Source of the DNA: Panax quinquefolius
Taxonomy: Eukaryota > Streptophyta > Magnoliopsida > Apiales > Araliaceae
Length of the DNA: 64,000 nucleotides
Assembly (NCBI GenBank): GCA_020205615.1
Contig: CM035170.1
Coordinates: forward strand, 115,490,213-115,554,212
Reading direction: 5' to 3'
Below are positions 22,462 through 35,013 of this stretch, in pieces. A program made the position numbers and the translations under genes. How positions within the stretch are numbered: position 1 is the first letter of the stretch; every line of letters starts with the position of its first letter. The notes below the pieces were generated by a model that was given only the letters and a program-made list of their open reading frames with translations, made no database searches and was not told where the DNA came from.

Positions 22462-24389
22462 CACGGGTTAGTTAATTATAAATTCTTGCGAAGTCTATAC
22501 CTTATAAGATCTGGGTTCTACCCATTATTTTATCTCTCTTGCTTGCGTTCAGCGTTTAAATTTGACTCAGGAGAAGTTAGACTTTGACTTATTGGTTGAA
22601 ACTTAGTTGGTAGAAACCTTCGTTACCTCCTTTTTTATTAATCTTGTTTGATTCAAATAAACACTTTCACGTTACTGTCGATCTTATCTCTTTGAAAATA
22701 CTTGCCTTTGAGGTAATTTTGAAAAGCGATTGATTAACTACTCATTATTCTTTTTGTAAGGTTGTTAGCTTTCATATTCTAACCAACTTTGTTATCTGAA
22801 TTCAAAGTAACCAAATCCTAAAGTTAATCATTTGTTATATCAAGCCATAAGTAAAAGAGCCCGATCCTTTCGTTGTTGACTTCCTTGTGTGGAATGCAAA
22901 AGCGGACTTTACGTAAGCGACGTCGTGAATGAAGATGGCAAGTTTATAGGTATCATTGTGAGGTCTTATCTAGGTTAAGGGATAGAAGTCACGATTGGTA
23001 TCGATGTGACGTCTTATCAAGTCTTGGATGAAAGTCACAGTTTTGAATGATATTTCTATTATTAATAAATTTCTTGGCGTATTCTTGAAGACTTCTTAGC
23101 CTACCTAGGCGTGAAATCGAATTTTGTATTGACCCCGATCTGAAACCCATTTCTTAAACCCTCGAATATTTCTTGACTAAAATGATGCAGTTTACGTGGT
23201 TTATGATGAAAGTCATAATAAAAGCATTGGACTAATGAAAATCATGGGTATATGAAGTATTAGTAAGTTTTATGATGAGTTATGTTGGTTATTATGTGAA
23301 AACATGAAAGTTTCTTAGAAATCACAAAGAGTTGAAAATCAGATTTTGGTGAAAAAGCGTAACATGAAATTCAATTGACCATATCTCCTATTATATTTTG
23401 AATTTTTGAATGTGGTCAAGTCCTAGAGTTAGATCTATGAGTTACCTAACTAATCCAAGTGGAATTACTGGAAAAGGTGTTGTAGATTTTTGTGTGGACT
23501 GATTTTAGCAAAGGGGTGCAAAGCTGTAAAAAGCAAAAAACTTTCTGCCATGATTTTAGAGGGCTGTTTCGGCCACTTAAATTATGAGAAAAATTCTGGC
23601 CTTTTGGGACATGAAGGTATATGGTATAAAGTACCTCCTGTCCAAAAATGAGCTCATTACGACTTAAAATGAGCAAAGTTATGACTATTTCAATATTTAG
23701 GTTTTTAAAATGAAAAACGCTATAACAGGAGTTCTATAACTCAGATGACCATGAAATTTAAACTAGAAGCTCACGTTAACATGTGTAAGGTCCTGCCAAG
23801 ATTTGGGAATTTTGGAGTTAAACTTGAGGTAGCTAATTTCTTAAGAATTAATTAGAAATTGATTTTTGAAAAATAGTAAATGAATTTTAAAAATTAGAGA
23901 AAAATATATTTTCATTATGGGACTATATTATGCTAAATCCCAGAAAAGAAATATTTTGGGGACTGATTTGGTATTTTTCATGAAAATAGTTTAATTCTGA
24001 ACATATGAGTTAAATATGTTATGTGAAATAACAAAGTTGAAAATAGGATTTTATGGCTAGAAGAATCCTATATAGAGTATATGCATATTTTTTTTGATGA
24101 GGATTTGATAATTGGTGATGATATCTTATGAGTATGGCATTTTGAATGATTAAATGCATTATAGGGTAAAAGCGTAAACAATTAAGATAAATTGTTTATA
24201 AATTTAAGAAGTGATTAAAATATTGTTATAATATTAATGATATTAGATTATGAGATTATTAAGTGATTGATAACATGGGGATATTCTTGAATCTGGATAA
24301 ATTATATTATAAATGTTTAATATTTATCCTTTATCTCATTTGATTGATTCTTTATATCATTATCCTCATGTTTATATTATGTTTTGAAA
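22462..24389. other. Degenerate interior of the plus-strand element
   Basis: 22462-22640 and about 23040-23160 match, in sense, the interior of the minus-strand element at 54230-54890. 23200-24390 resembles the middle of a gypsy LTR (AT-rich, no ORFs) and runs into the hairpin array, so a second LTR fragment is probably embedded here. Confidence 0.45.
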
Positions 24390-25640
24390 GTCATCATGGC
24401 ACATGTAGTGCATAGATGGACTTGGTATGATTATGACCGAGGATTGTTTGGGTATAATCATAGCAGTAATTGAAAACACATTATCTTTGGCGTAGTGCAT
24501 GGATAATTTGTGTGTTAATCTAATAATATGATTATCTTTTATCTAGTAGTGCGGGGATGATTCGACGATGTGGATTAATTATTGAAATTATCTTTGATGA
24601 AATATTAATTCATGGATGTGTTCAAAGTAATCTAATGAATACGTGCATAGATGGACTTTGGTATGATTATGACGTGGATAATTTGGTATAATCATAATAA
24701 TGAATACACAATTATCTTTGGTAGTAGTGCATGGATAATTTGTGGTCGTGATATCACATTATCTTTGGTAGTAGTGCATGGATAATTTGATGATGTGGAT
24801 TAATTATTGAATTATCTTTGGATGAAATGAATTCATGGATGTGTTCTTTGGCTTGAATGTAGATGGATCTTTGGTATGATAGTGACGATAATTTGTGGTC
24901 ATAATCTTAATGAATACCACGATTATCTTTGGTAGTAGTGTGCATGGATAATTTGTGGTGCGTGATCTTAATGAATACCTTGATTATCTTTGGTAGTAGT
25001 GCATGGATAATTTGTGATGATGTGGATAATTATTGAATTTGAGTCTCGTGATGAAATTTTAATTAGTGGATGGATAATTTCTTTGGTTATGCATAGATGG
25101 ACTTGGTATGATTATGACCGTGTTTGGATATAATCATAATTAAATTGAATACACGATTATCTTTGGTAGTGCATGGATAATTTGTGGTGGTGATCTTAAT
25201 GAATACCACGATTATCTTTGGTAGTAGTGCATGGATAATTTGTGGTGCGTGATCTTAATGAATATCCTTGGCACGTAGTGCGGGGATGATTCGATGATAT
25301 GGATTAATTATTGAAATTTGAGTCTCGTGATGAAATATTAATTCATGGATGTGGTAAAAAGTCGTCTTTTTGGTAGTAGTGCATTGATAGACTTGGTATG
25401 ATTATGACCACGGTTATTCGGTATAATCATGGTAGTAATTGAAAACACGAATATCCTTAGCGATGGTGCATGGATAATTCATGGTTGTGATCTTATTAAA
25501 ATGAGTCTCGATATTATTGGTTTCTGATTTATATATCTTTGGCACATGGTGCAAAGATGAATTGTTAATGAATATCTTTGGCGGATTGCAAAATGAATAT
25601 CTTTGGTAGGATTGCGAATGAATTTAATATTTTTAACGAT
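24390..25640 (+). repeat. Tandem array of degenerate hairpin units
   Basis: About a dozen irregular units built from ATTATCTTTGGTAGTAGTGC followed by ATGGATAATTTGTGG. They are interspersed with GGTATGATTATGACC...GGTATAATCAT hairpins at about 24425-24462 and 25396-25432. The units are expanded versions of the motif found once to a few times in each LTR. Confidence 0.7.
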
Positions 25641-25721
25641 AAAAGGTATTCAAGGTATCCTCACCTCTTTATCATACCAGTCGTACCCTAATTTGAGGCG
25701 AAATTCCATAAGGAGGGAGAT

Positions 25722-28120
25722 TGTGAGACCCAGTTTTATCGATAAAGATTTAAATTTTGTCGAAATAATTTTTAATATTATGGTGTGAATTTGAGATAAT
25801 ATTATAGTTGTGGGTAGTATTTATAAATTTTGCAAAGTATCACAGTGGTTATATTATATTCGATTGGTGGGGGATATTAGGTTTAGCGGGGAATATTAAA
25901 TACAATGACTCTCAATCATTGGTGGACCCTAGCGAAATTATTATTCGGATTGAAAGCGACAAAAATATTTTATTGAAATAACGGCGGAAGTTTTCTGGTA
26001 GTTCTTGTTGAACTACTCGGTAGTAAAAAAATGCGATGTCGTGTGGTTTGCGTAGTAGCACTAGCGGTATTGATTATTGATCTTATGTGAGAAGTCACTT
26101 CGGTTTGATTCCATTATTGTCGATTAATAATATGAATTATTATAGCGATAATGACGTTTTGTTTTATTAATTATTATTAGCGTAATAAAAGCGAAACATC
26201 TTTATATAAAATAGAATACTTTATTAAAGTTATTACATAAATAGAATATATTATATTTTATTATGCATAGTGTTGCGTAGTGTTTTTTGCGTAGTGTTTT
26301 GCATAGTATTGCATAGTGTTTGCATAGTAAAATGTTTTTATATAAATAGAATATATTATATTTTATTTAAAAGATTTTTCTTTAAATATGGATAGTCAGT
26401 TAAAATAAATCAATACGGATAGTTCATGGATTAATTCTTATGCATTCCATTTTCTATAAATAGAAGCTCGTTCCTTCATTATTTTCTTACGAATTCATTG
26501 AAACTCTAGAGAAAAATTATAGAGAAAAGCTATAGAGAAAAAATTATAGAAAAAGAAGAGTATTACTTTGCTTCTTCTTCTACATATTAGGTTCTTTTAC
26601 GGTGAGGGTGTTATTCTTTCTTCTTGAAGAGAACTTACATTATTCCATTCATTATTATTACATTTGGAATAACTTTTGTAAAAAGTGGCATACCTATACA
26701 TAACTTTTGTATCTGGCGGCGTACCTATATACTTGGTGAAATCCTTATGTTATTCCATTCTTATTATTACATTGGAATAACTTTTGTATCTGTGATTTAC
26801 CTATATACTTGGTGACATTCTTCTATTATTACATTTGGAACATCACATGCATGTGTTTTACTGCGGACTGGTTAATTTTATTATTACTGTTGGAACATCA
26901 CATGCATGTGTTTTACAGGACTGGTTCCGTCTTTATCGTTACATTTGGAATATCTGTCATGTGTTTTACAGGATGCAGTTCCATCTTTATTATTACATTG
27001 GAACATCACAGTCGATTGTGAATTTCACACGACACAGTTAGTTTATTATTATTACATTGGAATAACTTTTATCTGTCTGATCTGCGCGTGCGTGGTGATT
27101 TCTTTTGTTATTCCATTCTTTATTATACCCGGTTGGTTAAAACTTTGACTTATATACTCCATGAAATTAGTAGAATATCCTTGATATTTGCGTTTCATCG
27201 ATATCTTTTCATGGAAATATTCTTACGATCATTCTTGAATTTTACTCTGCAAAGCGATATCGTGTTGACAATTTGGGCGTTAATAATTCATGGATTAAAT
27301 AATTCTTGAACTTGTTTTATTGAATTATTATGTCATTGTCATCATCCTCCTCATGTTATATTATGTTATCTTTGGCTTACGTGCGTAGATGAACTTAGTA
27401 TGATTATGACCGAGGGATCATTCGGTATAATCATGACTTGATATAAATGATGTGACAAAAGTCCTCGATGGCACATGTAATGCGATGATGGATAGTTTTT
27501 GTATGATTATGACCGGGGTGATTCGGTATAGTCATGACCATTGATAATTTGATGAAAATCCTTGGCCAGTAGATGCGGGATGATTAGATGTGGTGGTTTA
27601 TTTATTAAAATTTGAGTCTCGTGATAAAAATTGATGAAAACCTTTTAAAACCTAAAAGATAGTAGACTTTATTCTCTACTTGACTCTTTTAATGGATTGC
27701 TTATTCATTGCTGATTAAAGCGGTTATTGTATTTTATCGTATTTTATCGGTTTTAACATTGAAGAAGGCTAATGATAATTTATTACGCATTATCTTAGTC
27801 ATAATATTTCTTCTTGGGCTAGTTGAGCTCACCTTTCTTTCTTTTATTCTCTTGAAATGAGAACATAGGCCATTTGAGTCGGGGAGCAGTAATGGTCGAG
27901 AGGATAGCATTAGTAGTCCTCACTATTACGTGAAATAGTGTGATAATAGTTATAATAATGAGGACTCCTTTTGAGTTTGTATAATATCTAGTAGACAATA
28001 TTTGTATTCAAACTCACGATTTATGTAATATTATACCACGTTAGTTATATTAATTGTATTTGATTTGATTTATGTACCATGTAAGTGGCGACCCAAGATG
28101 GGTGGCGTATACCTAATTTT
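25722..28120 (+). repeat. Right LTR of the plus-strand gypsy element
   Basis: Starts TGTGAGACCCAG after the purine tract. TATA box TATAAATAG at 26455-26463. Hairpin motifs at 27400-27434 and about 27506-27540. Breaks off at CCTAATTTT before the expected GGGGCGTCACA. Confidence 0.85.
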
Positions 28121-28313
28121 CTTCATTCCTTTTCTTCGAATAGCACTTTTGAGATATTCGTAACTCATGCACATTGTCTCCTCGTTGAGCTTCTTCATTT
28201 CTATTTGGACTCCCAATTATATCATTGATCTAATTTGATTCTGACATTTTATCGATGATTCTTCATGATTTTAGTTCACCTATAACAATCCATTTCCATG
28301 AAAGAGCACACTA

Positions 28314-30880
28314 TTGTTTGGCTATGTGGTTATCGTTTTTCCGGTCGTCTTCTTCTATATCTCATCACTGTTCGCTCTACTCGATGTATCGAATGAATCT
28401 CGTATGAAGGAGTTGGGTATCCATTTTCATTTTTTATCTTGGTTCGTCTTTTTCTTATTAATCTTTTTGTTTTCCCGGTATGGCGTAAATTGCTTAGCTT
28501 CCCTTTCTTCAAATCTTTCTCTTGAACTTTTTGATAATCTCTCCCGCGTTTTCCTAAGAAAAGCATTATTGATTCTTCTTCATATTCTCCTCATTTGGAT
28601 TGATCACCGATCTAAATTGCTGACATTTATCGATGATTCTTCATACCATTCGTCCATACACTATTGTTTGAGGCGTCGTTCCGCCTTTACTTCTATAGGC
28701 ATCACTTTCGCTCCTACTAGGAGACGATTTGAGTGGTTCTTCGTTGTCTTGGTTCCTTCCTTGAGCCTCGAGCTTCCTTACTTTCCGAAGATAATGGTCT
28801 ATTCTCCTCCACGGGGTCACGAAAGGCGATTTGGATTCGACCAGGGCGTCCTTTTGGCCATTTCGGGGAGACTTATGAGGCCCCTTCTCAACTTTGTCTC
28901 TACTCTCCTCTCTTTTCGTGGGCATTTCCAAGGCCTTTCCAAATGCTCTATCCATAAATCCCTTCCTTTTATGTCATACCGAATGATTCTCGGATTGGGC
29001 GATATACTACCAGCGAGCGTAATTATTGGCAGGTCAATCTTAAAAGATGGGGTGATGATACTTCGATTTGTTCTCTACCAGTTTCTATTCCCGAACGTCT
29101 CCAATGGGCCAAAGTTGCTTTGTTCTCCTAAGACCACTATCCGATTCGAACGTTGGTCAACCACGAGTCGGCTCGTTGAGCGTGAGGCTCGATCTTAAGT
29201 CTTCTCATCCTCGGTCGATGAGGCATTCATATTCAAGTGACCCAACTATTCTCCGTGCACATGTCCCTATTACCTCCGAGAGTCTTCCACCACGGCTTCG
29301 TCTCTCATGCATCTCTATCACAGATACCTCCTTGATTCCTCCCCGAGGATCCTCTCAGTGCCGAAATGAGAATCACCCGTTCTAAAGCGAAAGCATCTAC
29401 CACTCTTGATTACGAGGTGGATCCTCCTATTACTTCTATCGTGGTTCCGGTTAGTCGTCCGTTATTGGGCTTCGCTTAAAGCCATCATCGAAACGTCCTC
29501 TTGATGATCTTTGGTTCTAATATCTTAAGGCGGTAGCCGAGGGTCCGGTCAAGAAGCAATGTAGAAATTTGGTAAATTTTTTTGTGATATTTCCATATAT
29601 ATATATATATATTTTTTTATCCCTCGTATAGTTGCTTTCGTGTTTCCTTATGTATTTATTTTCTTGATTTTCGGATTAGGAGGTCGATGAAGAGGATTAT
29701 GATGTTCCTCTTGGGTTTATTTCTGATACTACACATGAGGTAGTGCTGCGGTGGTTTACATCGATCGTGAGCCTTCTCAACCTATCCTTATTGGTGTCGA
29801 GTCGTCTTCTTCGCATAATGATTGTGTTAGCCTTGATGCTAAAGACACTTTATCCGATGTAAGCCCAAGTCTCTTTGTGGGTGATACACCGATTTCTTCA
29901 ATCCTTCCTATAACTTCTCCATATGATGGGCCTAAAGATCTTAATAAAGCTCCTACCTCCTCGAGGGGAATCCTTCGAGACTATTGTTGATGTCTATCCT
30001 CCCGGAAGAGTCTCGCAGGAGTTAGTGATCGATCGGAGGGCTTTATTGATAGTACTTTGGGTGGATTAAATGACATTCCGTCTCAAGTGGCATCTCCCGA
30101 CTCCTTTTCCATTGGCTATATTGTGAGTATCTTTCTTTCAATATATTGTGAGTATCTTTTTTTTTTTTTTTAGTAATATATTATGCTTTGACATTTTTGT
30201 TTTCGAGTAAGAAGATGAAAGATTTGCCTTTTGCTGTTGAGGCCCTAGCTTTGTTTGATGTTCTCCATCCGGATGTCGCCCACTCGCCTTTATAGTGACC
30301 TTGGTTATCCTCCAGTGGCGAAGGCTTCGAGGAATCATCACCCATCTGACATCTTTCCGATCCTCCATCTCTTGTCTTGTCAAATTCTATGGTGGCGTCT
30401 AAAGTGGCTTCTGCTGAAGCTTCCTTCAATCAGTGGGGATCTTATTCCGTGGAGGGGTTTTGAGATATCATTTCTAGTCGGGAAAATCGGGCGTCTCTAG
30501 CTTTCGGTTCCATGAATACTTGATCGATTGATTATTAAGGCGGCTTCCACCCAAACCTTCTTCCTGAACCAAACTTGCAAGCCTTGTTCTTGGGTTGCAC
30601 ACTCAGTCTTTATATTCCTTACGAGCCGAGGACTTGAAGAGGTTTAGTGATGATGTGAATGACCTTGAAGCTGTGGGTGTCGACATGTCTCCTTTTCGTG
30701 TTAGGCTGGATCTTCTCAAATCAAGTTTTAATCTTGTTTCACTACGTTCGGAGGTTGCTGTACGTAAGTGTGAAGATGATTCCTTTTCAGTCAGGCCTTT
30801 CTGAGCTTGATGAAATCGCCAACAAACTGAAGATCCGGTCTCAAGATTTAGAGGACCACCTTGGGATCTAAATGCTAAAT
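28314..30880 (+). pseudogene. Opposite-strand gene relic in the Tat element, plant-mobile-domain-like
   Basis: The plus strand, opposite to the element, has coding-like composition across 2.5 kb. Readings include RRFGFDQGVL (28825-28854), FYVIPNDSRIGRYT and ERNYWQVNLKRWGDD (about 28960-29060), which resemble the retroelement-associated plant mobile domain. Further on are MRITRSKAKASTTLDY (from 29366), EVDEEDYDVPLGFISD (from 29681) after an intron-like GTAAAT...TTAG (29571-29680), and a helical, charged tail LRAEDLKRFSDDVNDLEAVG (30624-30683). Frameshifts and stops separate these pieces. Antisense extra ORFs between pol and 3' LTR are known in Tat elements. The PMD assignment is a motif-level judgement. 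Confidence 0.5.
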
Positions 30881-31309
30881 TTCAGGATGTGGAGTGCAAT
30901 GACGGGACATAAAATAACTACCCAACAAGTTAAGGAGCCGAAAACGCAAATCTTAAGGTTAGAGATCGGCCATTCTTGACTTGGAAGCTTTAGCTATGCC
31001 TCTCTTGATTTGATATGTCTTGGCCTTTAGATCATAACTTGTTGTAGTAGTTTTTTTTTGATTTCCGTTTGAGGCTTCGTTTACACATGTTTCATTTATC
31101 AAAATGTAGTTTCTTCAACCTTGTTGATTGCTTTTAATTTGTATGATTCCTTAAAATTCAATATTTATCATTGAATCTCAAGTTGTTCAAATTAATATTA
31201 AAAGACAACCACAGTAAATATGAATTTTATCAAAACATGTATATATAGTTTTCACAAACCAAAACTTGACTTTATACTCTTTTTTCTTAAGAAATTTAAA
31301 ATAATATTC

Positions 31310-31690
31310 AAGTAAAAGTGAAAGTTTGTAAATTTATTGATAATAAAATTGCTTTTAACGAAAAGCATAACGTTTCGTTAGTAAATCTTGCTTTTGTCGA
31401 AGAAAGCATAACGATTGCCACTTTTAGAGGTAAAGTGTAACTTTCTTGCTTTAAATCGAATAAAGCATAAAGTTTGTCACTTTTAAAGATAAAGTGTAAC
31501 TTTTTCGGGGTTGAGGGCTTAGACTCGGGTGCCTCGATCACTTTTGAAGTTGAAAGTGCTGTGTATCGTCGAAGGTTTTAATCGGGTTCCTCGATCACTT
31601 TTGAAGTTTAAAAGTGTAACTTCCAAGAAATTTGTACTTAGTCGAGTGCCTCGATTACTTTTGAAGTTGAAAGTATAACTTTTGTGATCT
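31310..31690. repeat. Irregular tandem repeat of about 58 bp in the Tat element
   Basis: Three units share GCCTCGATCACTTTTGAAGT and a following GAAAGTGTAACTT (about 31530, 31590 and 31650). Shorter AAAGCATAACG/AAAGTGTAACTT motifs repeat from 31360 onward. It lies just downstream of integrase in the element's sense. Confidence 0.6.
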
Positions 31691-31696
31691 TTCTTC

Positions 31697-33262
31697 TCAT
31701 GTGTAATATTTCTTTACCCACTTCAAGTTCAATGGGCTGAGGCGACATCGATCCCACACGAGATATCTTGCAATACCCGCTTTTAGAGATCTCTTGTACC
31801 TATATATGGCCTTCCCATTTGGGGTAAAATTTGGTGGTTGGGGTCCCTCTCGTGACTTGAGTTCTTGTTTTTTGTACCGGGTCCCCACCAAAATTCGTCA
31901 TTAATCTTCTTCATGCGGTATTGTATTGTCGTCGCAGATCTTTCATGGTACAGCTTCGAAGCTTTTCTTTAGCCTTATCTCGAAAGTCGACTAATGCCTC
32001 CGAGGTCAATTGGTCGATTTTCTTCCTCGACCAAGCTTGAAGTCTCATTCGAGTAGAAGGTATTTCTATTTCAATGAGCAAAAATAAATTTCTTCACCAT
32101 AAACCAAAGCATATGGGGTCTCGCTTTGTAGGCTTCCTTTTGAAGTTCGATATACCCATAACGCTTATTGGTAATTATTACGCCAAGTCTTGGATGATCG
32201 TCTAGGGTTTTTGATAAAATTTTTATCAAGGTTTTGTTTGTAGCCTCTGTTTGTCCGTTGCCTTTCGGGTAATATGGTGATGACTTGTAATGTTTCACCC
32301 TGTATCTTTCCATCAGATTTTTGACATCCCTATTGATGAAAGGAGTTCCATTATCCGATAAAATTATCTTCTGGATTAAAAGCAGCAAATGATGTGCTCC
32401 TTGATAAAATTGGCCACTTCTTTGGTCCCGTGGCCTTCTTGAAGGTATTACCTCCACCCACTTTGTGTACATCTCGGTGGCGGTCAAAATCCATATGTTA
32501 CCCTTGGAATTAGGGTGAAACGGACCTATAAGATCCATTCCCCATGTATGAAAGGGCCGTGGTGTTGCCATGGTTACAGAAATCCACCATGGGAGCATGG
32601 ATCGAGTTTCCATGTATTTGACAAATGTGGCACTTTTAACAAATTCTAGACTATCTCCCTCCATCTTTTGGCGGTGGTAACCATGATCGATAAGTTGTTT
32701 GTACAACTTGGCTCCCCACTGGTGTTCATCCTTGTGCATTTGGTAAACCAAATCTTTGGCTTCACCTAGTTCCGGAACACCGTAGGGGCTTGCCATTGAA
32801 TCCCTTCAAACAATTCTCCATTCGTAAGAAGAAACGCGTTGTGACTTCCTCTTGATTATAATTGCGTCTTTCTTTTTCTATTGGAAGAGTCCCGCTTTGC
32901 AAGAACTCCACATAAGGATTCGCCATCCACTATATCTTGATGAAGGCGCATTCATCCTCCCTAGGGTATTCTTGGCATGAAACACATTGGCGTTGTAGGG
33001 CATCTGCTTCCTTCTTCATTTCAGGCCAATAATACCCTTGACGCTGCAGACTACGATACAAGCCTATGTCGGCCAATCCACAGTTCTCGTCATGCACCTG
33101 TTGCAAGACTCTATCTGCTTCCTGCCTCCCTAAGCATCGTGTCAACACACCATCTGCTTCTTTGTGATCTGAAGACACCTTTGATGATGTTGTACTTACA
33201 GCAACTTTCGGTAGGTATTGTTCCTCCTTTGTTTTCAATTGATTGGAGATGTCGTACGCCAA
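31697..33262 (-). pseudogene. Tat integrase relic
   Basis: A zinc-binding N-terminal part is at 32930-33262 (ending GYYWPEMKKEADALQRQC..C). The catalytic core at 32071-32796 has PFHTWGMDLIGPF (first Asp), ILSDNGTPF (second Asp) and YPKGNGQTEATNKTLIKILS (Glu region). A C-terminal piece at 31697-31891 reads PNFTPNGK to NLKWVKKYYT. Domain order is normal for integrase; the core has local scrambling before the second Asp, and parts are in different frames. Confidence 0.85.
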
Positions 33263-33290
33263 TCATCTATTATGTCTTTGGGGAACAAAT

Positions 33291-34300
33291 TTAGCACTGT
33301 GGTTGGGAGGTTCTCTTCATTACCTTTACATCCAAATTTTCACCTTGGGCATAGACTCGAGATCTTCTCTTTGCTTGCTGGTGCATCGGGTTGTTTATTA
33401 CATCCTCTTGTACATATTCAATCACCACCTTCTTGAAAGCCTCCATCACCTTTTGTGCTACAGTTCGATATGGTGCCAAGATAGGTTCCTTCACTCCAAA
33501 TTGGCCTCTTATCTCATTTGCCTTTATGAGGTTTGAATCTCCTTTACTTTAAGATATTTGGCTCCCCGATTAGGTGAGTCGCTAACAATCCTAGTATGAG
33601 CGCCTCATATTACTCTTTCATTGTTTGTGCGAGGAAATCCATTTGTATGACAAAGGCCACTTCATTTCCTTCTTTAGTGGTCAACACCACTCTGCTCGCT
33701 TTTACCTTCTGCGGATGATCCATCAAAAGCCAAACTCCACCATTACAGGTTCTCATTTTCAACTTGATTGATTCTACTTCTTCACCCTAAGATCCTCGGA
33801 AGGGGTTCATATTCTCCATTTGGAAATTGAGCGGCCAGTGCGCGAGCTTGACATCGGATCGCCTTGATTGTTACACATTTGATGTCGTACTCTCTGAAAG
33901 AATCATCATCCATCTGGCGGTCTTCCTACTAATCTTTGGCTTAGTTAATAGGTATCTGATTGGATCGAGTTTTTGTTTGCAAGCTTTATTTCGTGTGCTT
34001 CAAAAATAATGCCGCATTTTCTCGCGTGATGAATACCAATGCTAGACAATGCCTCTCCACTTGTGAATACACGGTTTCTGTCCTCGGATTATCCGGCTAA
34101 TGTAATATCTGAGTTTCTCTTCTCCGTCCTCCTCCTGCGTGATCAATCCACCTATGGACTTCTTGGTAGATGTGATGTACAATGTTAATGCAGTATTCCT
34201 CTTTGTAGCACTTTACCATTGTTTGTCTTTGAAGCCAAAATTCTTTTCACCTTCTCAAACGCTTTGTTGTTGGTTTTGCCCCAGGTCCATTGTGCCTTTC
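33291..34300 (-). pseudogene. Tat RNase H region relic
   Basis: The best reading is at 33291-33494 (PYRTVAQKVMEAFKKVVIEY), matching the region after RNase H where Tat polyproteins carry a nucleotide-selecting helix and a conserved ADALA-type end. The rest of the interval is frame-shifted and only weakly readable. Confidence 0.5.
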
Positions 34301-34399
34301 CTTTTAGCAATTTTCCAAAAGGTTACGTGACCTCGGCTAATGCTGGCATGAATCTTCTCATGTATGAAACTTTCCCTAGAAAGCTCTTCAACTGTTTCT

Positions 34400-35013
34400 G
34401 CGTTTTTGGTGGGGGCATCTCTGTGATTGCTTTCGCCTTGCTTGGGTCCACCTCTAAGCCTCTATTGTGCACCAAGAAGCCCAAGAATTTTCAGTAAATT
34501 GCATCCCAAAGGCGCACTTCTTCGATTCATCCTCAACTTATACCTTCTAAGCATCTCGAACACTTTCCTCAGAGTCCTCCATGAGTTATCGCCTTCTTGG
34601 ATTTCACTACTATGTCATCTACGTAGTCCTCCACTATATCATGAATCATGTCGTGAAATATGGCGTGCATTGCCCTTTGATAAGTTGCCCCCGCGTTCTT
34701 CAACCCGAATGGCATTACTACATAGTAGAAAAATCCCCAAGCGAGGTAATGAAATTTGTCGAACTCTGCATCTTCTACGGACATCTTTATCGATTGTAAC
34801 CTACAAACCCGATCCATGAATGACATCATATCATGATTAGCCGTTGCATCTACCAAAGTGTCTATGTTGGGTAATGGTACGTGTCCTTTGGGCATGCCTT
34901 GTTCAAATCTCTGAAATCCACACATATTCGTAGTGGCATCCATTTGACTTCTTTACCGGTGCAATCTTTGGATAACCATATTGGATGTTGAATTGGCTTG
35001 ATGAACCCTACTT
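34400..35013 (-). pseudogene. Tat-type reverse transcriptase relic
   Basis: Entering from the gap, one frame gives FIKPIQHPIW and CVDFRDLNKACPKD. After a shift, it reads PLPNIDTLVDATA (from about 34890), VMPFGLKNAGATYQRAM and the catalytic box YVDDIVVKSKK (about 34600-34630). After a further shift come TLRKVFEMLRRYKLRMN and a GFL-like end. The YVDD motif survives but at least two frameshifts break the frame. Confidence 0.85.

Larger units (their letters stand above)
19527..28120 (+). mobile_element. Plus-strand Ty3/gypsy retrotransposon, degenerate, inserted in the Tat element
   Basis: Two long LTRs (19527-21915 and 25722-28120, about 2.4 kb each) enclose 3.8 kb. The left LTR ends GGGGCGTCAC and is followed by a tRNA-Met-type primer site TTGGTATCGAGC (21917-21928). 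The right LTR (TGTGAGACCC) is preceded by a purine tract AAGGAGGGAGA (25710-25720). The left LTR lacks its first dozen bases and the right LTR its last dozen. The interior keeps only a gag remnant and short matches to the end of an integrase/chromodomain reading. The rest is LTR-like filler and a hairpin array, so it is non-autonomous. Confidence 0.8.
28121..35013 (-). mobile_element. Tat-lineage (Ogre/Retand-like) Ty3/gypsy element, 3' part, broken by gap and insertion
   Basis: Minus-strand order is RT (35013-34400), RNase H (about 34300-33290), integrase (33262-31700), a repeat-rich spacer, then an opposite-strand gene relic. Reading YVDDIVVKSKK in RT and TWGMDLIGP in integrase are typical of the Tat lineage. 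The 5' LTR and gag lie in or beyond the N gap. The 3' end is presumably displaced to the left of the plus-strand gypsy insertion. Many frameshifts; inactive. Confidence 0.75.

Noticed and set aside
28330..28955. Minus-strand ORFs rich in Lys and Arg opposite the antisense gene relic
   Set aside because: They are the reverse reading of a coding-like plus strand; no domain is visible and composition follows from the complement.
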